NCBI GenBank assembly: GCA_964468125.1 | Contig: CAYXVF010000192.1 | Coordinates: 1 to 5,776, forward strand | Direction: 5' to 3' | Length of the DNA: 5,776 nucleotides | DNA from: CAYXVF01 sp964468125 | Lineage (GTDB): Bacteria; Myxococcota; XYA12-FULL-58-9; CAYXVF01 | Shown here: positions 1 through 5,534 of the stretch, piece after piece | How the letters are laid out: every line of letters begins with the position of its first letter | How positions within the stretch are numbered: the first letter of the stretch is position 1 | Notes under the pieces: generated by a model | Seen by the model: only the letters and a program-made list of their open reading frames with translations | The model's database searches: none | Told to the model about the DNA's origin: nothing | Position numbers and translations under genes: made by a program

Positions 1-6
1 GAAGGG

Positions 7-21
7 GATAGCGTCACTATC
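7..21. promoter_or_regulatory. Imperfect 15-bp palindrome upstream of the toroid gene
   Basis: GATAG at 7-11 pairs with CTATC at 17-21 around the centre CGTCA, leaving one mismatched pair in the 15-bp dyad. It lies 55 bp before the preferred ATG at 77, or 19 bp before the alternative TTG at 41. The position and symmetry would suit a repressor operator. A single 15-bp dyad at the window edge is weak evidence, and no -35/-10 pair is convincing nearby. Confidence 0.2.
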
Positions 22-76
22 GGCGGTTCTTCCGTGTCAGTTGCGCAAAATCAACGCGCTCGCTACGCTTTCGACC

Positions 77-1036
77 ATGCGCCACACGCTCACGACCGGG
101 CTCTTCGCCATGACCCTTTGTGTCGCGACTCTCGCGCTCACCGGCGACGGCAACGCCAGCGAGGCACCACCGTCGCGCGCGGGCCTGATCAAGCTCCTCG
201 CGAGCCAGCTCGAAGCCACCGTCGGCTGGCCTTGGGACGACCCCAAGGGCAAAGCGGCGCACAACACCGGCGGCGTGATCGCGAACGCCCTCGTCGACGC
301 ACGCGCGCACGAGGATTCCCCGGCGGTGTGGGTGACCCTGACGCAGTACGCCGCACACCTGGAGCGCTACTACCGCGAGCACGACGGGGCACCTCACATG
401 GCGGACATCAACTTCCTCGCGCGGGTCAACGACGAGAAGCTCGCGCCGAATGGCATGGCGCGCGCGCGCGCCCTCTTCGATCGGATCGAGGCACGTGCAC
501 CGAGTGGTGCGGACGAATACGCGCGCCTCGCGAAGATCCGCGGCCCGCAGCAACGCGCACTCCTCGGCTACGACGTTGCCCTTGCGATCGACGCCGCACG
601 CGCTGTGGGAGAGCAGGCCTACGCTCGGGCGCTCGCCGACGCCGCGCTCGCGAACGATCACCACGTGCTCAGCGATCCGGAAGACTCCTTCGTGGTCACC
701 TCCGTAGGAGCCCTCAGCCGGTCACTCATGGGCCTGGACGCAGAACGCTATGAAAATGAGATCGTCACGGCCCTGACCGCGCTCGAAGCGTCGCAGCAGG
801 CAAATGGCTCCTGGGCTGTCAACAACTCGCAGGCGACGGCCTATGCCATTGCCGCCTTGCGGACCGCGGGCATCGCCGATGGTGCAACGGTGCGTGGGGA
901 AGCCTGGCTGATCCAACAGCAACGCGACAGCGGCGCCTGGCTCAGCTATGACGATGGCCTTCCGATCTCGCGCGGCCCCTATATTCCCCTCGTACAGGCG
1001 GAAGTCCTCGTCGCGATGCTCGCGTCGAACCACTGA
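77..1036 (+). CDS. Exported alpha/alpha-toroid (squalene-cyclase/prenyltransferase-fold) protein, function unknown
   Basis: This 319-residue protein is probably exported and acts in the periplasm or outside the cell. Starting at ATG 77, residues 1-28 form a standard signal peptide: MRHTL, a hydrophobic core (GLFAMTLCVATLAL), then a likely cleavage near GNAS/EA. An in-frame TTG at 41 would add 12 residues and bury this signal, so ATG 77 is preferred, although neither start has a clear ribosome binding site. The C-terminal part carries two QW-like units of the kind that brace alpha/alpha toroids in squalene cyclases and prenyltransferases: Q241-x2-G-x-W246 (NGSW) and Q282-x3-G-x-W288 (SGAW). 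Each is followed or preceded by an Ala-rich helix (for example TAYAIAALRTAG). A further GWPWDD...TGGVIANAL stretch at residues 50-72 could be another repeat. The length is about half that of a true terpene cyclase and no DxDD acid motif is seen, so cyclase activity is not supported. It could be a binding or scaffold protein or a lyase of similar fold. It ends 22 bp before the glycosyltransferase and is probably co-transcribed with it. Confidence 0.85.
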   Translation: MRHTLTTGLFAMTLCVATLALTGDGNASEAPPSRAGLIKLLASQLEATVGWPWDDPKGKAAHNTGGVIANALVDARAHEDSPAVWVTLTQYAAHLERYYREHDGAPHMADINFLARVNDEKLAPNGMARARALFDRIEARAPSGADEYARLAKIRGPQQRALLGYDVALAIDAARAVGEQAYARALADAALANDHHVLSDPEDSFVVTSVGALSRSLMGLDAERYENEIVTALTALEASQQANGSWAVNNSQATAYAIAALRTAGIADGATVRGEAWLIQQQRDSGAWLSYDDGLPISRGPYIPLVQAEVLVAMLASNH

Positions 1037-1058
1037 AGATGCGATAGACCACAGGTAT

Positions 1059-2498
1059 ATGCGCTTGCTCGTGCTCGCGCCGGTGTTCCCGCCCCGCGGC
1101 GGCCCCGGTGCCATCCGCTACGCCCAATTCTGCCACTGGTGGGCAAAACGAGGTCACATCGTCGACGTCGTGACCTCCCGCGCCGGTTGGCACCGTGACG
1201 AGCGCCTCCTCGATCTCCTCGAAGTCCCAGGACTCACGGTCTATCGCGTCGAGGGTCCGAATGTCGGCGCCTGGCTCGGCGCGGGCGTGGGAGCGAGCTT
1301 GGGCGCGGGCATTGGCTCGCGGGTGGGCGCTGGCCTCGGGGCGCGGATTGGCGGCGGGCTCGGCTCGGGCCTCGGCGCAAAGGTGTTGCCGGAGTTCATT
1401 CAACGATTCTTCAGCTTCGAGTCCCTGCGCGAGTGGCTCAAGGATCCGGCCACGGAAGACAGCGGCAACGCCAACGCCCTTCGCAGCATCGCAAACGCCT
1501 TCAAGAACGTGCGCGACCAGGTTGCGATCCCTGACGAGCACCTGGTGTCCATCCCGGGCTGGCTCAGCCAACTCGAGTCGCTCCTGAAGGAGCACAACTA
1601 CGACGCGCTGCTAACGACCTCCTACCCATACTCCGCCCACATCGCCGGCGCGATCATGAAGATGCGCCATCAGGAGTTGCGCTGGGTCATGGAGCTCCGC
1701 GACCCCTGGGCGGGGACGGTTTTTCGCGGCCGGGAGCGCGGCATCGGCAGTCAGATCGACGGCACCCTCGAGAGCGTCTGTATCGATCGGGCGGACGTGG
1801 TGTCGGTGATCTCTCCGCAAATGCTGCGCGACCTACACGAGCGCTACGCGTCGCTGGAGCCCGGCAAGAACCTGATCGTCACCCCCAACGGCTTCGCGGA
1901 AGGCCCGCCCCTCGCAGAGCCGCCCGCGCCACCGCCCTGGAGCTTCGGCTACACGGGCACCTTCGACCAACACTGGGAGCCCGTGGACCCCCTCCTGGAG
2001 CTCTTTGTCCACCTGGATCACGACTTCGGACTGAGCGGAAACCTCAAGCTGCGCTGGGCGGGATCCGCCGACATGCCGAGTGCTCAGGTGCTGCGAAAGT
2101 TCCGACAGGAGCTCCCCGGTGTCCTCGACGCTCTGGGCCAGATCCCCTTCGAGCAGGTCCGCGCGGTGCAAGAAGACTCGCACGCGCTCCTCCTCACCGT
2201 CGCCCCCGGCGCACCGGTCTTCACCACCAAGCTTTTCGAGTACATCAACAGCGGCCGCCCGATCGTCGCTCTCGTGGCCCCCGGCGACGCCGGTGAGCTC
2301 CTCGACCGTGCGGGCAACGCGCTCTGCATCGACCCGGGAAGCATCGCCGCTGGCGCACGCATCCTGGGCGAACAACTCAGCGCCGGAACGCTCTCCTTTG
2401 GCACCCGAAACCGCGACGCGGTGAAGAACAATCGCTACGACGTGCTCGCCGAAACGTTCGCGAAGACCCTCGGACCTCACTCCACCTCGACGGAGTAG
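1059..2498 (+). CDS. GT4-type GT-B glycosyltransferase with a glycine-tetrad repeat insert
   Basis: This 479-residue protein probably transfers a sugar from a nucleotide-sugar donor to an envelope or exported glycan acceptor. The N-terminal Rossmann half begins MRLLVLAPVFPP-GGPGAIR, the usual acceptor-side glycine-rich opening of GT4 enzymes. Other typical pieces are IPDEH (157-161), the W/ELRDPW segment (209-217), ADVVSVIS (246-252), TPNGF (275-279), GYTGTF (297-302) and KLFEYINSGRPIVAL (391-405). In the last, Glu394 and the following Gly/Pro correspond to the donor-binding C-terminal loop. The first Glu of the classical E-x7-E pair is replaced (Pro386 at that spacing), as in many distant members. 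Residues 69-108 are an unusual run of [VLI]-G-[AGS]-x units, listed separately. ATG 1059 is chosen because the family N-terminus begins exactly there; an upstream ATG at 948 would lie inside the preceding gene. An AGG lies only 3 bp before the start, so the ribosome site is weak. Donor and acceptor cannot be read from sequence. Confidence 0.93.
   Translation: MRLLVLAPVFPPRGGPGAIRYAQFCHWWAKRGHIVDVVTSRAGWHRDERLLDLLEVPGLTVYRVEGPNVGAWLGAGVGASLGAGIGSRVGAGLGARIGGGLGSGLGAKVLPEFIQRFFSFESLREWLKDPATEDSGNANALRSIANAFKNVRDQVAIPDEHLVSIPGWLSQLESLLKEHNYDALLTTSYPYSAHIAGAIMKMRHQELRWVMELRDPWAGTVFRGRERGIGSQIDGTLESVCIDRADVVSVISPQMLRDLHERYASLEPGKNLIVTPNGFAEGPPLAEPPAPPPWSFGYTGTFDQHWEPVDPLLELFVHLDHDFGLSGNLKLRWAGSADMPSAQVLRKFRQELPGVLDALGQIPFEQVRAVQEDSHALLLTVAPGAPVFTTKLFEYINSGRPIVALVAPGDAGELLDRAGNALCIDPGSIAAGARILGEQLSAGTLSFGTRNRDAVKNNRYDVLAETFAKTLGPHSTSTE
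1263..1382 (+). repeat. Ten degenerate 12-bp tandem units encoding [V/L/I]-G-[A/G/S]-x
   Basis: Ten in-frame 12-bp units run without interruption, encoding the tetrads VGAW, LGAG, VGAS, LGAG, IGSR, VGAG, LGAR, IGGG, LGSG and LGAK, followed by Val109. Gly is invariant at position 2 of every unit (residues 70, 74, 78 ... 106), position 1 is always branched or aliphatic, and position 3 is always small. The DNA units are related (for example units 2 and 4 differ only in the first codon) but most differ at several bases. This indicates an old expansion held by protein-level selection rather than fresh slippage. The block falls straight after the predicted beta strand GLTVYRV in the N-terminal domain of the glycosyltransferase. 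The i, i+4 glycine spacing resembles a glycine zipper, a helix-packing and membrane-interaction motif. Confidence 0.9.
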
Positions 2499-3031
2499 TC
2501 CACGGACACCTCCGGCGCGCGCGGCATTTCCGTCCCTTCGAGGGTCTTGGCCGGTCCGCCGAAGCGCCCGATGATCCCGAGCCCGAGCTCGAGGACTTCG
2601 TCGCTGTCGTTCAGGAAGGCCACATCAAAGCTGCACTCGGTCGAGTCCACGCCGGCGCTCTGCGACCCTTCCACAAACGCAATGGCCGGATCATCGAAGG
2701 ACGGACGGCCGGGAAACGCGTTGAAGCGGTAACGACCGAGGTTCGCGAGCGGCTCCGGCTCGTCGTTGCCCTGTTGAATTCGGATGGCATTCGGCAAATC
2801 TTCGAGGCCCTCGTACTCGACGAGCAACATCAGCGCGCAGAAGCCCACCTCCGCGTCACCCAGGTTTCCGCCCACACGCGTGGTGCCGCGAACCCGCTGC
2901 GAGCTTCCGGGGTCCAAGGTGAGCCGCTCGGAGAAGATGTCGCTGTTTTCTGTCCAATAGTTGCTCGTGCAGCCGACGCCCATCAGGGTCATCAGCGCCA
3001 CGGCGGTGATTTGTCCAAACACGGGTTTCAT
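2477..3031 (-). CDS. Small secreted protein, probable lipoprotein
   Basis: The 184-residue product starts with a short positively charged end and a hydrophobic core (MKPVFGQITAVALMTLMGVG) followed by Cys21, giving a likely lipoprotein signal. The lipobox (GVGC) lacks the usual aliphatic residue at -3, so a plain signal peptide is possible. The mature part is acidic, without recognised domains. It looks beta-rich (SQRVRGTTRVGG, ALMLLVEYEGL, CSFDVAFLNDSDEVLELGLGIIGRF), and Cys65 and Cys133 could form a disulfide. ATG 3031 is chosen because GGGAG sits 6 bp upstream. Alternatives are GTG 3061 or ATG 3058, the latter overlapping the stop of the TonB-like gene as TGATG. Either way the two genes are translationally coupled, which suggests the protein works with the TonB-type transducer at the envelope. 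Its last 22 bp overlap the end of the convergent glycosyltransferase gene. Family and precise role are unknown to me. Confidence 0.85.
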   Translation of the reverse strand: MKPVFGQITAVALMTLMGVGCTSNYWTENSDIFSERLTLDPGSSQRVRGTTRVGGNLGDAEVGFCALMLLVEYEGLEDLPNAIRIQQGNDEPEPLANLGRYRFNAFPGRPSFDDPAIAFVEGSQSAGVDSTECSFDVAFLNDSDEVLELGLGIIGRFGGPAKTLEGTEMPRAPEVSVDYSVEVE

Positions 3032-3037
3032 CGAAAA

Positions 3038-3042
3038 CTCCC
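3038..3042 (-). promoter_or_regulatory. Ribosome binding site of the lipoprotein gene
   Basis: GGGAG on the - strand lies 6 bp before ATG 3031, the best Shine-Dalgarno match in the window. It decides the start in favour of the shorter, 184-residue form with a compact signal peptide. Confidence 0.6.
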
Positions 3043-3057
3043 GTAAGGCTCGCGTCA

Positions 3058-3855
3058 TCACCCTCTGAACTCTAGCTCCATTTCGATGGGCCCGGGAACG
3101 TAGAGCAGGGGCTCGGCGAGGTGCAGTACCTCATGGGCTGCGTGATTGACCGCCGCAGTTTCCGACGCTTCCAGAATGCGAAAGCCCTCCACGTACCCAT
3201 CACGTTCTAGTGTAAACCGAACTCGGACGGTGCCAATGACCTCTTTTTCGCGTTCGTCATCCCAGAGGGTGAGGGGCATCGCCTCGTCGATGCGGCGACG
3301 GTTCTCCGCCATCGCCCGTTCCCGGTCCTGCTGCGGCATCCCCGCGCTCCGCAGACGTTCGCGCAGGCTTCGCTTCGGCGGACCCGCCAGTGCTTCCGGC
3401 TCAGCCTCAGCTTCGCGCTCAACCTCCGACTCGAGCCGCCGCTCCTCGACGTCACGCACCCGCTCCTTCTCCTGGTGCCGACCCACGGGCGCCTGGAACC
3501 CCGCGTAGGCGAACTGCGACGTCGTGAACGCCTCACTCAGTGGCGTCGGACTCGTGCGCTGCGACTTGTCCGCCTTCTTCTTCTTCTCTGTGTTCGCCGG
3601 GTGCACCCGCCGCTGCTTGCTCGTGTTCGCACTCGTGTTCTCACTCGCTCTCGACTCCTCACTCGGAGCGTTCCCGGCGCTCCCTGCCTCCTTGCTGTCG
3701 ACGTAGAGCAAGGTGACCGCCATTGGCTTCGGGGGTGGGGGTGGCTCCGGCGGTGTGTCGAGCATCTGCTCCAGCGCTACCAGCACCAATAGCGGCGAGA
3801 GGTGCGCTCCCACCGACAGGGCGATGAATCTCTTTCGGAACCGACGAGCTGACAT
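3058..3855 (-). CDS. TonB-family energy transducer
   Basis: This 265-residue inner-membrane protein has the TonB layout. There is a basic N-terminus (RRFRKRF), one membrane helix at about residues 10-31, a proline run (PPEPPPPPKP, 35-44) leading into MAVTLLYVD, a long polar linker, and a C-terminal domain. The helix contains Ser14-x3-His18 and Leu25 at the spacing of the Ser/His/Leu residues of E. coli TonB that couple to ExbB/ExbD, whereas the fourth (Ser) position is Glu29. The linker is highly charged (KKKK at 91-94; EKERVRDVEERRLESEVEREAEAEPE around 129-154, probably helical) rather than the Pro-Glu/Pro-Lys type. Residues about 206-265 (GTVRVRFTLERDGYVEGFRILEAS ... PIEMELEFRG) match the TonB C-terminal fold, but the usual SSG turn is absent. 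ATG 3855 has only a weak GGA 5 bp upstream. Its stop overlaps the alternative lipoprotein start (TGATG). No exbB or exbD gene is in the window, so which motor it uses and what outer-membrane partner it serves are open. Confidence 0.85.
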   Translation of the reverse strand: MSARRFRKRFIALSVGAHLSPLLVLVALEQMLDTPPEPPPPPKPMAVTLLYVDSKEAGSAGNAPSEESRASENTSANTSKQRRVHPANTEKKKKADKSQRTSPTPLSEAFTTSQFAYAGFQAPVGRHQEKERVRDVEERRLESEVEREAEAEPEALAGPPKRSLRERLRSAGMPQQDRERAMAENRRRIDEAMPLTLWDDEREKEVIGTVRVRFTLERDGYVEGFRILEASETAAVNHAAHEVLHLAEPLLYVPGPIEMELEFRG

Positions 3856-3899
3856 CGATGTCCGTGAGGATGGCAGATGCGATGCGATCTCGCCACCGT

Positions 3900-4337
3900 C
3901 TAGTGCCTGGTTTTGCGCTCCTCCACGCGCGCATCATGCTGAATCACCTCGTCCACGTAGTCGTTCATGTACCAGCGCTCGCCGTCCCACCCGCTCAACA
4001 GGCTCGTCGCGTCCACCTGAAGGTTCTGCGCCTGACACTACTCGCGGAGCGTCCGGAGTACGTCTGCTGGTGGAGAGGGAAGCGGTGGAGGTGTCTCTCG
4101 CAGCTCCCGTCCCGACGGCGGGCGGAACACGAGCTCCCCGGACCCCGATTCACGTTCGATGGTGTAGCCGTGCTCGTGGGTGAAGCGGTGGTGGTGAGGA
4201 CACAGGAGCAGGAGGTTGTCGAGCCGCGTCTCGCCGCCGTTGGCCCAATGCTCGATGTGATGGGCTTCGAGGTAGCGCCGACGGGTGCACCCTGTTGCCG
4301 CCCAAGAAGCTCTAGATCGACGAAACCAGTGTGGTCT
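3900..4337 (-). pseudogene. Truncated remnant of a DUF222/HNH-endonuclease-type gene
   Basis: Reading the - strand from 4337 with no start codon gives a recognisable HNH segment. It runs GCTRRRYLEAHH (Cys at 4289-4287), IEHWANGGETRLDNLLLLC and PHHHRFTHEHGYTIE, i.e. the His-His, Asn and His-His positions plus the C...C zinc knuckle of the HNH domain at the end of DUF222-type proteins. The frame meets TAG at 4040-4038 (LRE-stop-CQAQ). It then continues in the same frame with SLLSGWDGERWYMNDYVDEVI, which resembles the usual C-terminal W-x-GE-x-MD-like tail, and ends at TAG 3902-3900. A single CAG-to-TAG change would explain the internal stop. Upstream, where the family has C-x-x-P-G-C, this copy reads WAATGC, so the first Cys and the Pro appear to be lost. 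The 5' end is gone: there is a stop at 4340-4338 and the DUF222 part is absent. It therefore looks like a decayed 3' fragment, sandwiched between two intact - strand genes. No intact nuclease can be made. Confidence 0.82.
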
Positions 4338-4349
4338 TCACAAAGCCAC

Positions 4350-5444
4350 TCACCGTCGCATCTCCTCTCGCGCTTCCAGCTGCATCATGACCGCCTTGCT
4401 CTCGAAGACCTCCGCATTCAACCGGAGGTCCGGACGGTTCACTTGGCCCCGCACCCACTCCTGAAAACGAAGCCCCATCTCGCCGTCCCCGGGTTTCGGC
4501 AGGGCGATGGCCCTGTCATTGCTGAAGCCGACGACAGCATCCCCATCCACTGCGATGCCTTGCTTGTGGTACGCGTCGAAAGCCATCGACGTGTTGAAAA
4601 ATGTCTTCATGCCCGCAGCTTCGAAGAACTCGATGGCGACCATTGTGAAGCCGTCGCAGTCGATACCGCTGCGAATGTCCGCCTCGTTTCTGCTCACCGG
4701 CGAGTAGGGGACGCTCACCAGATCCGCCCAGTCGGGAACGTCATCACGGCGGGTGCCGAGCTCGTCGTAGGGCAGGTTCTGACCCAGGTGCACGAAGAAT
4801 CGCTGTGCGAAAGCTTCGTAGCCGGCACTGAGCGCTTCGCCTCGGTTGGGATGCCCCGGCGGAAAGCGCGTACCAATGGCACGCGCGAAGTCACTCATGG
4901 ACCGTCGAAATGCATCGAGTCCGCCGCACTCCTCCCAGTCGCGAACCTCTTCTGCCGACCCTACCTGGAGCGTCAGGGGATCGTCGAAGAGCTCCGTGGG
5001 TCGAAAAAATCCGTGAGTAACGTACTCTTCTTGGCCGGGAGTCAGTGGCGGCAACCAGGTGCCGTCGTCGAGGAGCGAATCGATGACCTGGTCCATTGCC
5101 GCGCGAAGCTCGGAGGGCCGTGCGTTGCTCGGAAGCCGTGCGAGCTCCGTCTTTGTCGCACCAAAAACCGTTCGCGGAGCCTTCGCCGGCGTCCTGCGAG
5201 TGTCGGCGCTCGCGAGAAGAAACCGATCCTCGGAGCCCGCGAGCGCGCGTCTCTGGGCGGCGAGATAGCTGCGAATGTCGTGGCCCACTCCATTCGAGTG
5301 ACCGCTTTCAAACGCGAGGGAACCGGGGGCATTCGCATCGGCCGTCCTCGACCACGCTCGCGCTCCGGGCTCCGCGAGGTCCAGTCGCTGCCGGGTACGG
5401 GGTGAAGAATTGGGGCGGAGAGAAGTGTGGTCGAGTTTGCTCAT
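4350..5444 (-). CDS. Transglutaminase-like (Cys-His-Asp) superfamily protein, function unknown
   Basis: From ATG 5444 this gene encodes 364 residues with no signal peptide or membrane segment, so a cytoplasmic location is likely unless it is exported by a specialised system. The C-terminal third shows the transglutaminase-like core. Cys263 lies in SGIDCDGFTMVAIEFFEAAGM, the Cys at the start of a helix as in this superfamily. His293 lies in AYHKQGIAVDGD, with Asp300, Asp302 or Asp310 as the third residue. The preceding NLPYDELGTRRDDVPDWADL part (223-242) also fits the lead-in to that fold. Residues 1-100 are polar and low in structure; 100-215 look helical and match nothing I know. Members of this superfamily can be proteases, cross-linking enzymes, deamidases or inactive, so the reaction cannot be stated. 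The frame stays open to 5729, but the upstream part codes poorly, overlaps the divergent ORF and has no good start. ATG 5444 lacks a Shine-Dalgarno sequence and sits just after a sigma-54-type promoter. The HNH remnant follows 12 bp after the stop. Confidence 0.82.
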   Translation of the reverse strand: MSKLDHTSLRPNSSPRTRQRLDLAEPGARAWSRTADANAPGSLAFESGHSNGVGHDIRSYLAAQRRALAGSEDRFLLASADTRRTPAKAPRTVFGATKTELARLPSNARPSELRAAMDQVIDSLLDDGTWLPPLTPGQEEYVTHGFFRPTELFDDPLTLQVGSAEEVRDWEECGGLDAFRRSMSDFARAIGTRFPPGHPNRGEALSAGYEAFAQRFFVHLGQNLPYDELGTRRDDVPDWADLVSVPYSPVSRNEADIRSGIDCDGFTMVAIEFFEAAGMKTFFNTSMAFDAYHKQGIAVDGDAVVGFSNDRAIALPKPGDGEMGLRFQEWVRGQVNRPDLRLNAEVFESKAVMMQLEAREEMRR

Positions 5445-5456
5445 GCCAAGGAGATG

Positions 5457-5473
5457 AGCAACGCGGGTGCCAA
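5457..5473 (-). promoter_or_regulatory. Sigma-54 (-24/-12) promoter for the transglutaminase-like gene
   Basis: On the - strand the sequence TTGGCAC-CCGCG-TTGCT matches the sigma-54 consensus Y-TGGCAC-N5-TTGCW, with the invariant GG and GC at the correct spacing. Counting 12 bases from the GC puts the transcript start at about 5446, some 2 bases before ATG 5444. Either the mRNA is nearly leaderless or translation starts further inside. Sigma-54 promoters need an AAA+ activator bound upstream, so conditional expression is expected. No obvious activator-site dyad was found in the 5475-5535 stretch. Confidence 0.62.
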
Positions 5474-5534
5474 CCGGGCGCTGATGCTCCGCTGTCCGAA
5501 TTCGCCGTCTCTCGAGCGCTGAGGCCCTGATCGA

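Noticed and set aside
458..471. 14-bp alternating GC run
   Set aside because: It encodes part of an Ala/Arg stretch in the toroid gene and is expected by chance in DNA this GC-rich; no sign of phase variation.
34..753. Long + strand frame from GTG 34, and the - strand frame 17-664
   Set aside because: Both are Arg-rich shadows of the exported toroid gene; only frame 77-1036 has a signal peptide and ordered repeats.
948..1058. Upstream ATG extension of the glycosyltransferase (37 extra residues)
   Set aside because: The extension lies largely inside the toroid gene, is Ser/Arg-rich, and the family N-terminus (MRLLVLAPVFPP) begins exactly at ATG 1059.
1833..2480. A 215-codon - strand frame opposite the glycosyltransferase
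   Set aside because: It is antisense to conserved glycosyltransferase motifs and its composition (Val/Glu/Arg/Asp/Gly-rich, no motif) fits a shadow frame in GC-rich DNA.
3574..3588. CTT trinucleotide run
   Set aside because: It simply encodes the Lys91-94 run of the TonB-like linker; too short to be called a variable repeat.
3858..5405. A 515-codon open frame on the + strand
   Set aside because: It runs antisense to both the HNH remnant and the transglutaminase-like gene. Its translation has the typical His/Val/Arg-rich shadow composition with no domain, while the - strand shows recognisable motifs throughout.
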